Shown piece by piece: positions 1 through 6,276 of a DNA stretch of 6,276 nucleotides (its first letter is position 1; every line of letters starts with the position of its first letter). Made by a program: the position numbers and the translations under genes. The DNA is from an uncultured Bacteroidota bacterium. GTDB taxonomy: Bacteria > Bacteroidota > Bacteroidia > Flavobacteriales > Flavobacteriaceae. The stretch is taken from assembly GCA_903837025.1 (NCBI GenBank), contig CAILTC010000116.1:1-6276 (forward strand), written 5' to 3'. The notes beneath the pieces are model-generated. The model was not told the origin of the DNA and made no database searches. It was given only the letters and a program-made list of their open reading frames with translations.

Positions 1-1
1 A

Positions 2-136
2 GCAATAGCCGATCCAAAACTAACTGGCTTAGATGTTTGGATCAAAGGAGAGGTTATAGATATTGAAAAAAACCCATTTAAAGGAATTGTAATAGCAATT
101 AAGGACGATAAAGGGAGGATATTTTTTGGAGAATAA
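2..136 (+). CDS. C-terminal end of a small protein upstream of vapD, probable VapX-type antitoxin (5' partial)
   Basis: The frame is open from the left edge and ends at TAA 134-136, giving 44 visible residues; the start is outside the window. The visible part is short, charged and beta-strand-like, with WIKGEVIDIEKNPF near its middle and GRIFFGE at its end. The stop lies 23 bp before the vapD start on the same strand. In known vapXD loci a small antitoxin gene lies directly upstream of vapD, so by position and size this is probably the antitoxin; that is inference, not a sequence match I can prove. If TAA 134-136 is read through, the frame adds KYFKAA and stops at TAA 155-157, 2 bp before vapD. 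This is the tight spacing expected of a toxin-antitoxin pair, so the first stop may be a nonsense mutation that removes the last seven or so residues. It could also simply be the natural end. Confidence 0.6.
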   Translation, partial: AIADPKLTGLDVWIKGEVIDIEKNPFKGIVIAIKDDKGRIFFGE

Positions 137-159
137 AAATATTTTAAAGCAGCCTAATT

Positions 160-438
160 ATGTTTGCAATAAGTTTCGATATGGTTGTCATTGACCTCAA
201 AAACAAATACGGCGAGCCTTATAATAATGCTTATTTTGAAATCGGAAAAGCATTAAGAAAGTACGAATTTTATAATACTCAAGGTAGTGTTTATTTGTCC
301 CAAAATAGTGATATGTCTAATTTGTTTAGAGCAATGAACGAATTAAAAAAAATAAGCTGGTTCAAAGATTCCGTTAGAGACATTCGTGCCTTTCGAGTTG
401 AAGATTGGTCTGATTTTACAGATTTTATGAAAGAATAA
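160..438 (+). CDS. vapD: VapD family endoribonuclease (toxin of a VapXD-type module)
   Basis: This 92-residue protein has the usual VapD length of about 90-95 residues and looks complete. The N-terminus MFAISFDMVV is the first strand of a Cas2-like ferredoxin fold and carries Asp7, the conserved acidic residue implicated in RNA cleavage in this family. Later family signatures are also present: TQGSVY (about 40-45), NSDMSNLFRAMN (49-60) and SVRDIRAFRVEDWSDFTDF (71-89). In Haemophilus and Helicobacter, VapD is an RNase associated with persistence and is neutralised by a small protein encoded upstream. Here the start follows the upstream frame by 23 bp, or by 2 bp if the upstream stop is read through, so the two are very likely co-transcribed and possibly translationally coupled. 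No clear Shine-Dalgarno sequence precedes the ATG, which is normal in Bacteroidetes. The VapD family is scattered across bacteria, so horizontal acquisition is plausible, but nothing in the sequence proves it. Family identification is strong; RNase activity of this copy is inferred. Confidence 0.9.
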   Translation: MFAISFDMVVIDLKNKYGEPYNNAYFEIGKALRKYEFYNTQGSVYLSQNSDMSNLFRAMNELKKISWFKDSVRDIRAFRVEDWSDFTDFMKE

Positions 439-459
439 ATTTTCATTTAACAAAATATC

Positions 460-503
460 AAAACAGAAATTCCCGAAAAATATTTTTCACGACTTTCTGT
501 TTT
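460..503. terminator. Hairpin between convergent genes, possible bidirectional terminator
   Basis: Bases 460-469 (AAAACAGAAA) pair perfectly with 494-503 (TTTCTGTTTT), a 10-bp stem followed on the + strand by a T run to 505. The loop contains a second perfect palindrome at 475-488 (GAAAAATATTTTTC). It lies 21 bp after the vapD stop and 19 bp beyond the stop of the oxidoreductase that reads toward it, so it would suit both genes. The stem is AT-rich with only two G-C pairs (C464-G499 and G466-C497), so termination may be weak. The rest of the gap at 439-522 shows nothing else. Confidence 0.55.
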
Positions 504-522
504 TTAAAGATATAAAACATTT

Positions 523-1563
523 CTATTTCTCAAACCTTTTTATATCAACAGCTCTTTCCAAATGTATTTGGTATTCAATATTTTCGAATAATGCTTTGGC
601 CATTGCGGGTCCAAGCATCACACCACGTGTTCCAAGACCGTTGAGAATATGAATCGAATTATGATTGGAATAAGTTCCTACCAATGGTCTTCGGTCTTTT
701 ACCGTAGGGCGAACTCCGGCCAAATGCGAAACGATTTCAAAATCGCAATGAATCACTTCTTTTATTTTTTCGATTAATTCCGCTTTTCCTTCTTCGGTTG
801 GTCTATCCGTTTTGTCATCCCAATTGTAGGTTGCTCCTATTTTGAACAAATGGTCGCCAAGAGGCAAAATAAACACACTCGAATTCACAATTAAATCAAG
901 ATCTAACTCAGGCGCTTTTATCACCAATAACTCCCCTTTTGTTCCGTCTAAAGGTAATTCCTTGAAATACGGATTAGCATGCATTCCGAAACCTTCGGCA
1001 AAAATGATATGTTTGGCTTGAATATCTTTGTATCGAATTCCGTTTTCTTCTTCTTCCAAAAGAGAATAATCAAAAGACTCTTCTCTAAAAAAATTATTTT
1101 TCAGAAGATATTCTTTATACGTTATCAGCAACAAAGCGGTATCTATATAGCCCGTTTGTAATACTTCTCCATAACCAAAAGGAGAATCAATTCCGTTGTA
1201 TTTTCTTGTAATCAAAGTAGTCGATAAAAACGGAGCTAAATTGGGTTTATCTGAAGCTATGAACCAATTATTCTGTTCTTCTATAGAAAATAAACGTCTA
1301 ATAATTGGCATTTTCACATCCACTTTTGTGTTCAATTTCTTTTCTAAAATAGTAAAAAATTCGTTCATGGATACCAAATGCTCTTTGGCTTGACCCACTT
1401 CGCTAAAGCGTTTTAAAATCACAGGGTTATACAAACCACCTGCAATCTTTGAAGAATTTTGTGAATGGTTATCCAATACCAAAATTGATTTACCATTTTG
1501 CAAGGCAATCTCCGAAAATGAAATACCAGCTAATCCAGAACCAACTATTAAATAATCTATCAT
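523..1563 (-). CDS. FAD-dependent oxidoreductase, DAO superfamily, similar to the C-terminal domain of MnmC
   Basis: This 346-residue protein is a complete single-domain flavoenzyme. The N-terminus has the dinucleotide-binding fold: YLIVGSGLAG with the GxGxxG glycines at 8, 10 and 13, and Asp31 at the end of the second strand, where it would bind the ribose of FAD. AGGLYNPV follows at about 41-48. The C-terminal FAD-contact region has GVRPTVKDRRPLVG (283-296) and NGLGTRGVMLGP (308-319). That pairing of an RP-x-x-x-D-x-x-P-L-V-G motif with a GLGTRG motif resembles the oxidase domain of MnmC, which acts on carboxymethylaminomethyl-uridine in the tRNA wobble position, and also ThiO/DadA-type amine oxidases. 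The MnmC methyltransferase domain is absent. No signal peptide is seen, so it should be cytoplasmic. It is in the same direction as the gld genes but is cut off from them by a strong terminator, so it probably has its own promoter and no role in gliding. The substrate is unknown. Confidence 0.85.
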   Translation of the reverse strand: MIDYLIVGSGLAGISFSEIALQNGKSILVLDNHSQNSSKIAGGLYNPVILKRFSEVGQAKEHLVSMNEFFTILEKKLNTKVDVKMPIIRRLFSIEEQNNWFIASDKPNLAPFLSTTLITRKYNGIDSPFGYGEVLQTGYIDTALLLITYKEYLLKNNFFREESFDYSLLEEEENGIRYKDIQAKHIIFAEGFGMHANPYFKELPLDGTKGELLVIKAPELDLDLIVNSSVFILPLGDHLFKIGATYNWDDKTDRPTEEGKAELIEKIKEVIHCDFEIVSHLAGVRPTVKDRRPLVGTYSNHNSIHILNGLGTRGVMLGPAMAKALFENIEYQIHLERAVDIKRFEK

Positions 1564-1597
1564 TATTGTAAATTAAAGGAATTAACCATAGAAACAC

Positions 1598-1630
1598 TAA
1601 AATTATGGCATAAAAAAAACTCCTACCAAA
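1598..1630 (-). promoter_or_regulatory. Candidate Bacteroidetes-type promoter for the FAD oxidoreductase gene
   Basis: On the minus strand TTTG (1627-1630) is followed after 21 bp by TAATTTTA (1598-1605). This fits the Bacteroidetes sigma factor pattern TTTG, 17-23 bp, TAnnTTTG with one mismatch in the -7 box. The -7 box ends 34 bp before the ATG at 1563, leaving a short leader. The -33 element sits in the loop region of the gldN terminator. AT-rich DNA yields such matches by chance, so this is tentative. Confidence 0.35.
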
Positions 1631-1640
1631 GGTAAGAGTT
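1612..1640 (-). terminator. Rho-independent terminator of the gldKLMN operon
   Basis: Read on the minus strand, 1640-1631 (AACTCTTACC) pairs with 1627-1618 (GGTAGGAGTT) around a TTT loop, and a run of eight T follows (1619-1612). The 10-bp stem is complete in minus-strand RNA because its one non-Watson-Crick pair is a G-U wobble; in plus-strand RNA the same position would be a C-A mismatch. This asymmetry and the T run both show the terminator acts on the gldN-side transcript. It begins 26 bp after the gldN stop. Confidence 0.9.
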
Positions 1641-1665
1641 CTTAGTTGTTATATCATTTGCGAAA

Positions 1666-2559
1666 TTAATAATTCCACATATTTTCTTCGAAATTACGAA
1701 TTTTTTCTTTTACTCTCTCCGATTCAAGTAATTGCTTTTGAGCATTATCTTTCATATAACTAACGATAGTTCTATCTCCATAAACATTTTCTTCTTGATA
1801 AATAACACTATTAAATCGTCTTGAGTTTAATATTTGGTCAAAAGAAATTGGCATGGATGAATTCTTGTCGTTGAATGATTTTGCGCTATGCAATACATTT
1901 CGAGCATCTGGTAGAAAAACCCAAAACAATTCAATGTAATCTTTTTCGTCGCTATTCAATGTATAAACATCAGGTGTAACAGGACAAATACCAAGTAATC
2001 TGTATTTCAATTCACTCTGACGACTGTCAAAATACCAATATCCTTTAATTTTATATTGAGTTACGTCTTGCGCTGTAAGATCTCTTTTCAAAATATACTC
2101 TGGAGATATTTTGCCACCAGCGTTAATTTGTTCTTTACCCGCATCCGTTGTATCAATACGCGTTAATGATGCTGCAATATCTTTATAGGATTTTTTAGTA
2201 TTGAAATAACTATCTGAATAAACCTCAGTTATTTTCCCATTACGAATGGCTTTAGTCAAAACGTCATATAAAGAACGTCTGTCAGCTCCAACATTTGTAG
2301 TATCTACAGGAAAATATAAAGGAAAATTAATTCTTTCACTTAAATCAATAATTTCCCAAACTGTTTTACCCATCAAAACATCTCTATCATCAACATAACC
2401 ATATTCTAATGGTTTATCATTATCCGATATAAGTTGTGCTGCAGACTTAATTCCTATTTGCTTAGGCGTCTTTGCATTTAGTAAATTAGGCTGTGCAAAA
2501 GAAGCCACACTTCCTAAAAAGGAAAAAGTAACTATTAAAAAACTTCTTACATTCATCAT
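1666..2559 (-). CDS. gldN: GldN, periplasmic T9SS/gliding protein
   Basis: GldN (PorN in Porphyromonas) is a periplasmic protein that binds the lipoprotein GldK to build the large ring beneath the outer membrane, and contacts the periplasmic end of GldM. The 297-residue product begins with a signal peptide: a short N-terminus with Arg5, a hydrophobic core at about 7-19, and a likely signal peptidase I site after Ala22 (ASFA, then Gln23). The mature protein carries recognisable GldN blocks: PLEYGYVDDRDVLMGKTVWE, then SERINFPLYFPV, and later GYWYFDSR, LLGICPVTPDVY and ELFWVFLPDAR. The C-terminus is basic and acidic and ends in MWNY. Two ATG codons are adjacent (2557-2559 and 2554-2556); either start gives the same mature protein. 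It lies 45 bp after gldM and is the last gene before a strong terminator. Flavobacterium johnsoniae has a second copy, gldO, next to gldN; no such copy is present here. Confidence 0.96.
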   Translation of the reverse strand: MMNVRSFLIVTFSFLGSVASFAQPNLLNAKTPKQIGIKSAAQLISDNDKPLEYGYVDDRDVLMGKTVWEIIDLSERINFPLYFPVDTTNVGADRRSLYDVLTKAIRNGKITEVYSDSYFNTKKSYKDIAASLTRIDTTDAGKEQINAGGKISPEYILKRDLTAQDVTQYKIKGYWYFDSRQSELKYRLLGICPVTPDVYTLNSDEKDYIELFWVFLPDARNVLHSAKSFNDKNSSMPISFDQILNSRRFNSVIYQEENVYGDRTIVSYMKDNAQKQLLESERVKEKIRNFEENMWNY

Positions 2560-2604
2560 GGTATTATTATAAATTATTTCAAGTCGTTTATTTCAAAATT
2601 TTAA

Positions 2605-4155
2605 CTATTGTATTTCGTAAACTACTATTGCTGTTCTTGGCAATAAATAATTACCTGCTCCAACCAATTTTGTTTTAATCTCGGAAATGGTAACTTGATC
2701 TCCTCTTCCAGCTTTTGAAAGTACCGCCTTAGCCTGCGCATTCAATTTATTTCCTGGGACAACAATTGTTGGCTGTCCTGCCACTTTCAAATTAAACCCA
2801 ACAACATCTAAACCAACTTCAAAATCAAAATCTTGTAATTTAGCACCAATAGTTGCGATCTCCAAGTTTGATTTTGGTCCTTTTACTACACCTGGCTCTC
2901 CTCTAATTGTTCCTACTGGAGCTGGAATACCTTTTATCCTAAATGTCTTTTTATCAGAAACTTTAGAATTATCAGGCAATGTACCAACAACATTAATTAC
3001 AACTTCACTACCTGCTCCTGGTTGCATAATATAAGAACCTGTAGTGCCAACACGAGATAAACCTGGTGCAGAAGCATTTACTTTATCCGGTGAAATACCC
3101 GCAAATGATATAGTCATTGGATTAGATACCCCACGATATACTACATTCATTTTATCAGCAGAAATAGTAGCCGATTTAGGTCTTGCAACAACAACATATT
3201 TATCAAGAATCGGTAAACTAATTACTTTTCCTCCTTCATCAAAATTAAAAGAACCTGTTATCGGGTGTTCACCAATATTTCCTGAACCAAAAGAAAAATT
3301 AGCTTGACCAGCTTTCGCCTGAACACTAGAACCATTAACAACTACAGACTTTGCCACTAATTTGGGATCAAATTTTCCTAATATAATTTTACCTGTTACC
3401 GCTTCTCCTTGAAAGAAAACAGATTTTTCAAGAACAACTATAGGTTGATAAGCAGTAAGCGAAGCAGCTGCTACCAATGATGACTGGAACATTCCTGTCA
3501 TTACATCACTTTCTGTAGTTTTAATATCGGCTTGTAATTGTGTCAATTTGGTAATTGTTGCAATCAAAGGAAAACCATGATAGTTATATTCCATCCAATC
3601 TAATTCTTTACCCGCTTTTTCAGAATAAATTTTATTAGTTTCGAATCGCTTCTCAATTTTCTTCATTTCAACTTCAGCGATAGAACTACCACCAATTTGC
3701 TTAATTTGAACTGGGAAATTTTGAATTTTAGCTAAAAATTCTTGACCCTTTGCAGATAATTTTTCTTGACTAAAAAGCAACCTATCAATCAAGTCCCCTT
3801 TATCCATTTGTTCATAAGGATAATTTCCTTCTTTATCAACCGGAAATTTTTTAGTCACCTCTACTTTTAGATTTTCTATATAATCTGTAAAATCTTTAGA
3901 AAGCGCTCTTATTTTTTCAACTTTTGCTTTTTTTTCACCATATTGACCTGGCTGTTCCTGAGCTTTTTGTGACAATTGTGTAAAAGAAGATTCATTTCTA
4001 CTATCTGTAAGTGAATTTGATTCAACAATCTTCTTATTCAAGATTCCAAAAGCAGACAACACTTCTTTAGACATATTTAATGCTAACATTGCGATAAAAA
4101 CCAAGTACATTAGGTTTATCATCTTCTGTCTAGGGGTTAATTTTCCTCCTGCCAT
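2605..4155 (-). CDS. gldM: GldM, inner-membrane-anchored T9SS motor shaft protein
   Basis: GldM (PorM) has one membrane helix inside the GldL ring and a long periplasmic part that crosses the periplasm to reach GldK/GldN; with GldL it converts the proton motive force into movement. The 516-residue length matches the family (about 515). The N-terminus MAGGKLTPRQKMINLMYLVF is highly characteristic: a short cytoplasmic stretch with Arg9, the residue reported to face the key GldL glutamate, then a membrane helix at about 13-29. There is no cleavable signal peptide. From family structures the periplasmic part divides into a helical domain (about 36-225, here rich in charged helices) and three beta domains (about 226-318, 319-403 and 404-516); the visible sequence fits, with Gly/Val/Ser-rich beta regions after about 235. 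It ends with TAG 46 bp... after gldL begins the run, with 45 bp to gldN, consistent with one operon. Confidence 0.97.
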   Translation of the reverse strand: MAGGKLTPRQKMINLMYLVFIAMLALNMSKEVLSAFGILNKKIVESNSLTDSRNESSFTQLSQKAQEQPGQYGEKKAKVEKIRALSKDFTDYIENLKVEVTKKFPVDKEGNYPYEQMDKGDLIDRLLFSQEKLSAKGQEFLAKIQNFPVQIKQIGGSSIAEVEMKKIEKRFETNKIYSEKAGKELDWMEYNYHGFPLIATITKLTQLQADIKTTESDVMTGMFQSSLVAAASLTAYQPIVVLEKSVFFQGEAVTGKIILGKFDPKLVAKSVVVNGSSVQAKAGQANFSFGSGNIGEHPITGSFNFDEGGKVISLPILDKYVVVARPKSATISADKMNVVYRGVSNPMTISFAGISPDKVNASAPGLSRVGTTGSYIMQPGAGSEVVINVVGTLPDNSKVSDKKTFRIKGIPAPVGTIRGEPGVVKGPKSNLEIATIGAKLQDFDFEVGLDVVGFNLKVAGQPTIVVPGNKLNAQAKAVLSKAGRGDQVTISEIKTKLVGAGNYLLPRTAIVVYEIQ

Positions 4156-4201
4156 ATTTTCTAGTAATTAGTTAATTTTTTATATAGTTTAAAACTAATT
4201 A

Positions 4202-4858
4202 TTATTTGTTATTCATTGCAGACAACATTCCACCATAAACATGATTTAATGAAGATAAGTTTGCGGTCAATGATTGCATTTGTTCTTTTAATTTCACATT
4301 GTTTTCTAAAACCTCTTCGTTTATTTGTGCATTTTTTGAAGCGCTTTGTAATTGTATTTTATACAAGCTATTTAAAGATTCCATTTGGGCTGCAGCCAAA
4401 GTAAGCTCTTCACTATATTTTTTTGTAGAAGCCAAAGACTCTGCTGTTGGTGCAATAGTTTTTGAAGCAGCTTCAAAATTTTTGATACTATTACCTAAGC
4501 TCGCCATCAATTCTCCGTCAATTTTAGCCTCTTTAAGCATTGCATCTAATTTCTTAGACAATAAACCTTCAGTATCCGCTGCAACTTCAGTTTTACCACC
4601 TTTTGCTGGAGCTGCATTTTTATCTATTAATTGTGGGTAAACGTTTTCCCATTTATATTTTTCTTCCTCTTCAACTGGCTCAAATGCAGAAAGTGCAAAA
4701 ATCAAAGCTTCAACCACTAACCCTACAGTTAACATTGCATTTCCTGTAAAAATTGGAGGAAACTCAAGGTGTGTTATTTTGAATAAAGCTCCAATAATTA
4801 CTACTGCTGCTCCCATTCCATATGAGAAATTCATCGTTTTTTTACTTAATAATGCCAT
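4202..4858 (-). CDS. gldL: GldL, inner-membrane T9SS proton-driven motor protein
   Basis: GldL (PorL) forms a pentameric ring in the cytoplasmic membrane around the GldM helices and carries the proton path. The 218-residue protein has two membrane helices, about 11-26 and 41-59, joined by a short turn (THLEFPPIFTGN), followed by an acidic linker (EPVEEEEKYKW) and a long cytoplasmic region. From about 100 to 215 that region is helical, with probable coiled coil. Residues reported as important in F. johnsoniae can be seen: Tyr13, Lys27, His30, and two glutamates at 50 and 60 that correspond to E49 and E59 there. The shift by one suggests an extra residue in the periplasmic turn; this comparison is from memory. 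The start is the conserved MALLSKKTMNF. No Shine-Dalgarno sequence is present. It is 57 bp after gldK and 46 bp before gldM. Confidence 0.97.
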   Translation of the reverse strand: MALLSKKTMNFSYGMGAAVVIIGALFKITHLEFPPIFTGNAMLTVGLVVEALIFALSAFEPVEEEEKYKWENVYPQLIDKNAAPAKGGKTEVAADTEGLLSKKLDAMLKEAKIDGELMASLGNSIKNFEAASKTIAPTAESLASTKKYSEELTLAAAQMESLNSLYKIQLQSASKNAQINEEVLENNVKLKEQMQSLTANLSSLNHVYGGMLSAMNNK

Positions 4859-4915
4859 AATTTTTTATTTTAATTTGGTTGATAAAATTTTGATTAGTTT
4901 AGTAAGATTTGTTTA

Positions 4916-6276
4916 TTATTTTTTCTTTGTTTTTTGGGTAGTTTTAGTTCCCATATAATCTTGAACCGTTCTAAATCCAATAAAGCTTCTTGCAGAATCC
5001 GCATATTCAAAAGTCCTAGTGCTTACTTGTAGGTAATAAGCAACATCTTTCCACGAACCACCACGAACCACCTTACGTTTATTAGAGGTATCTGTATTAT
5101 TAGGATTCATTGAAGAAACATATTCATAAGCATTTGGATCATAAGAAGAATCCGTCCACTCAGCGACATTTCCTGCCATATTGTATAGATTATAACCATT
5201 TGGCTCATACGATTTTGCTTCTACTGTATACAAAGCTTGATCAGCTGCATAATCTCCTCTCATAGGTTTAAAGTTAGCAAGAAAACAACCTCTATCATTT
5301 TTAGTATAAGGACCGCCCCAAGGATAAGTTCCTGATTCTAAACCTCCTCTTGCAGAATATTCCCATTCTGCTTCAGTTGGTAATCTAAAATTATTGGTCA
5401 AATCATGACCTTTCTTCTTTGATTTTATGTAGCTATTTTTATTTAAAGTTCTCCAAGCACAGAAAGCTTTTGCTTGATTCCAGTTAACACCTACAACAGG
5501 ATAAGCGCTGTAAGCTTGGTGCCAAAAATAATCGTTATGCATTGGCTCATTATACGAATAGGAGTAATCCTTAATCCATACTGTTGTATCAGGATACACT
5601 TTTACTTGTTCTGTTTTTATGAAATCTTTTCTTTTTCCAACTTTAGCTTTAGCAGCAGCTTGAATATCCATCCAAGAGTAACGGAATTTTAATTTATTCA
5701 CATCAATAGTTCTCAACCCATTGAAAGATTCAGCTATTGGCAAATACATAGAATCCATAACCTCTGTATAATACTCGTCTGGATACAACTTAGTATTCTT
5801 AATTAATTTTACTTTATGATTCAGTTTTCTACCCGCATAAGGATCATCATCTGTACCAACACTATAATAGTTGTCATACATATATTTATCATAAGCAGTC
5901 ATTTTCGCTGGATCTTGATCATTGAAAGCAAAATCACCAATGCTTCCGGAATTTTTTCCTTTAGCAACCTTAGCTCCTTTACCACTTGCACCAGGTTTTA
6001 TACCAGACTCATCAGCAAGTATAGCCAATCGAACTCTCATTGTCGAATCCTTTACCCATTCTACAAATTGACGGTACTCACTATTGGTAATCTCCGTTTC
6101 ATCCATATAGAAAGAACGAACAGTAACTGTCTTGGTTGGTGCATCACCCACATTGGCAATATCCTCATCGCGTTTCCCCATAATATAGGAACCACCTGGA
6201 ACTAAAGTCATTCCATAAGGTTTTTCAGGATGCCATTTTGCTCCTTTAACTCCAACTAACTCTCCTTTGTCGCTTG
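4916..6276 (-). CDS. gldK: GldK, T9SS outer-membrane-associated lipoprotein with an FGE/sulfatase-modifying fold (5' partial)
   Basis: GldK (PorK) forms a periplasmic ring with GldN beneath the T9SS translocon. The frame runs off the right edge: 452 complete codons are visible, starting SDKGELVGVKG. Family proteins are only slightly longer, so probably just the lipoprotein signal peptide and lipobox Cys are missing. The ATG at 6211 is internal, not the start. The FGE-sulfatase fold is clear: LVPGGSYIMG (about 6176-6208), DETEITNSEYRQF, then PVVGVNWNQAKAFCAWR (from 5500 downward), LPTEAEWEYSARGG (about 5345-5386), YPWGG, NMAGNVAEW (about 5155-5183), VVRGGSW (5051-5071) and GFR (about 4972-4980). 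Roughly 185 residues lie between the first and second blocks, much more than in true FGE enzymes; this is typical GldK-specific sequence. Both catalytic cysteines of FGE appear replaced, by Asp (5045-5047) and Leu (5030-5032), so it should be structural rather than enzymatic. The tail is lysine-rich. It is the first visible gene of the gldKLMN operon. Confidence 0.96.
   Translation of the reverse strand, partial: SDKGELVGVKGAKWHPEKPYGMTLVPGGSYIMGKRDEDIANVGDAPTKTVTVRSFYMDETEITNSEYRQFVEWVKDSTMRVRLAILADESGIKPGASGKGAKVAKGKNSGSIGDFAFNDQDPAKMTAYDKYMYDNYYSVGTDDDPYAGRKLNHKVKLIKNTKLYPDEYYTEVMDSMYLPIAESFNGLRTIDVNKLKFRYSWMDIQAAAKAKVGKRKDFIKTEQVKVYPDTTVWIKDYSYSYNEPMHNDYFWHQAYSAYPVVGVNWNQAKAFCAWRTLNKNSYIKSKKKGHDLTNNFRLPTEAEWEYSARGGLESGTYPWGGPYTKNDRGCFLANFKPMRGDYAADQALYTVEAKSYEPNGYNLYNMAGNVAEWTDSSYDPNAYEYVSSMNPNNTDTSNKRKVVRGGSWKDVAYYLQVSTRTFEYADSARSFIGFRTVQDYMGTKTTQKTKKK

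Noticed and set aside
160..438. VapD as a Cas2 protein of a CRISPR system
   Set aside because: The fold is related, but the VapD signatures are specific and there are no CRISPR repeats or other cas genes in the window.
3044..3307. 87-codon open frame on the + strand opposite gldM
   Set aside because: It is antisense to a well-conserved part of gldM and shows no recognisable domain or start signal.
4299..4640. 113-codon open frame on the + strand opposite gldL
   Set aside because: It mirrors the helix-rich, Ala/Ser/Lys codons of gldL and has no independent features.
4859..4915. Possible regulatory or terminator element between gldK and gldL
   Set aside because: The gap is only AT-rich sequence without a convincing stem plus T run, and the same holds for the two other gaps in the operon.
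5051..5072. Tandem 10-bp repeat (CCACGAACCA twice)
   Set aside because: It lies inside the conserved VVRGGSW motif of gldK and arises from the codons for that motif; a 10-bp unit has no meaning in the coding frame.
5816..6205. 129-codon open frame on the + strand opposite gldK
   Set aside because: It is Ile/Thr/Ser-rich low-complexity sequence antisense to a conserved gene, with no family resemblance; a shadow frame.
6209..6211. ATG at 6211 as the start of gldK
   Set aside because: The same frame stays open to the window edge and the upstream residues (KGELVGVKGAKWHPEKPYG) look like conserved GldK sequence, so this Met is internal.

Overview
The window looks like a chromosomal segment from a member of the Flavobacteriaceae (Bacteroidetes), most likely Flavobacterium or a close relative. 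The evidence is the AT-rich sequence, starts without Shine-Dalgarno sequences, and above all a gldK-gldL-gldM-gldN cluster, the core of the type IX secretion system (T9SS) and gliding motor. This assignment rests on recognising the protein families by eye; no database search was run.

Layout, left to right. Positions 2-136 (+) hold the 3' end of a small gene that lies directly upstream of vapD (160-438, +). VapD is a Cas2-like endoribonuclease toxin, so the small upstream gene is probably its VapX-type antitoxin. The antitoxin frame stops at 134-136 but continues in frame to a second stop 2 bp before vapD, which suggests a recent nonsense mutation. A hairpin at 460-503 separates vapD from the convergent gene at 523-1563 (-), an FAD-dependent oxidoreductase of the DAO superfamily that resembles the C-terminal half of MnmC. 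Next comes a strong intrinsic terminator on the minus strand (1612-1640), followed by gldN (1666-2559), gldM (2605-4155), gldL (4202-4858) and gldK (4916 to beyond the right edge), all on the minus strand and read right to left.

How the genes work together. GldL (two membrane helices) and the N-terminal helix of GldM form the proton-driven inner-membrane motor. The large periplasmic part of GldM carries torque or conformational change outward to the periplasmic GldK/GldN ring. GldK is a lipoprotein at the outer membrane and GldN is a secreted periplasmic protein. The four genes are separated by only 57, 46 and 45 bp with no obvious terminator between them, so they are probably one operon ending at the 1612-1640 hairpin. 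The operon promoter and the first few codons of gldK, including the lipobox, lie outside the window.

Most of the window is a conserved, well-described locus. The points that deserve a second look are the apparently damaged antitoxin next to an intact VapD, the loss of both FGE catalytic cysteines in GldK, the lack of a gldO paralogue after gldN, a possible promoter whose -33 element sits in the loop of the gldN terminator, and the unresolved role of the MnmC-like oxidoreductase. I see no convincing evidence of an entirely new system.
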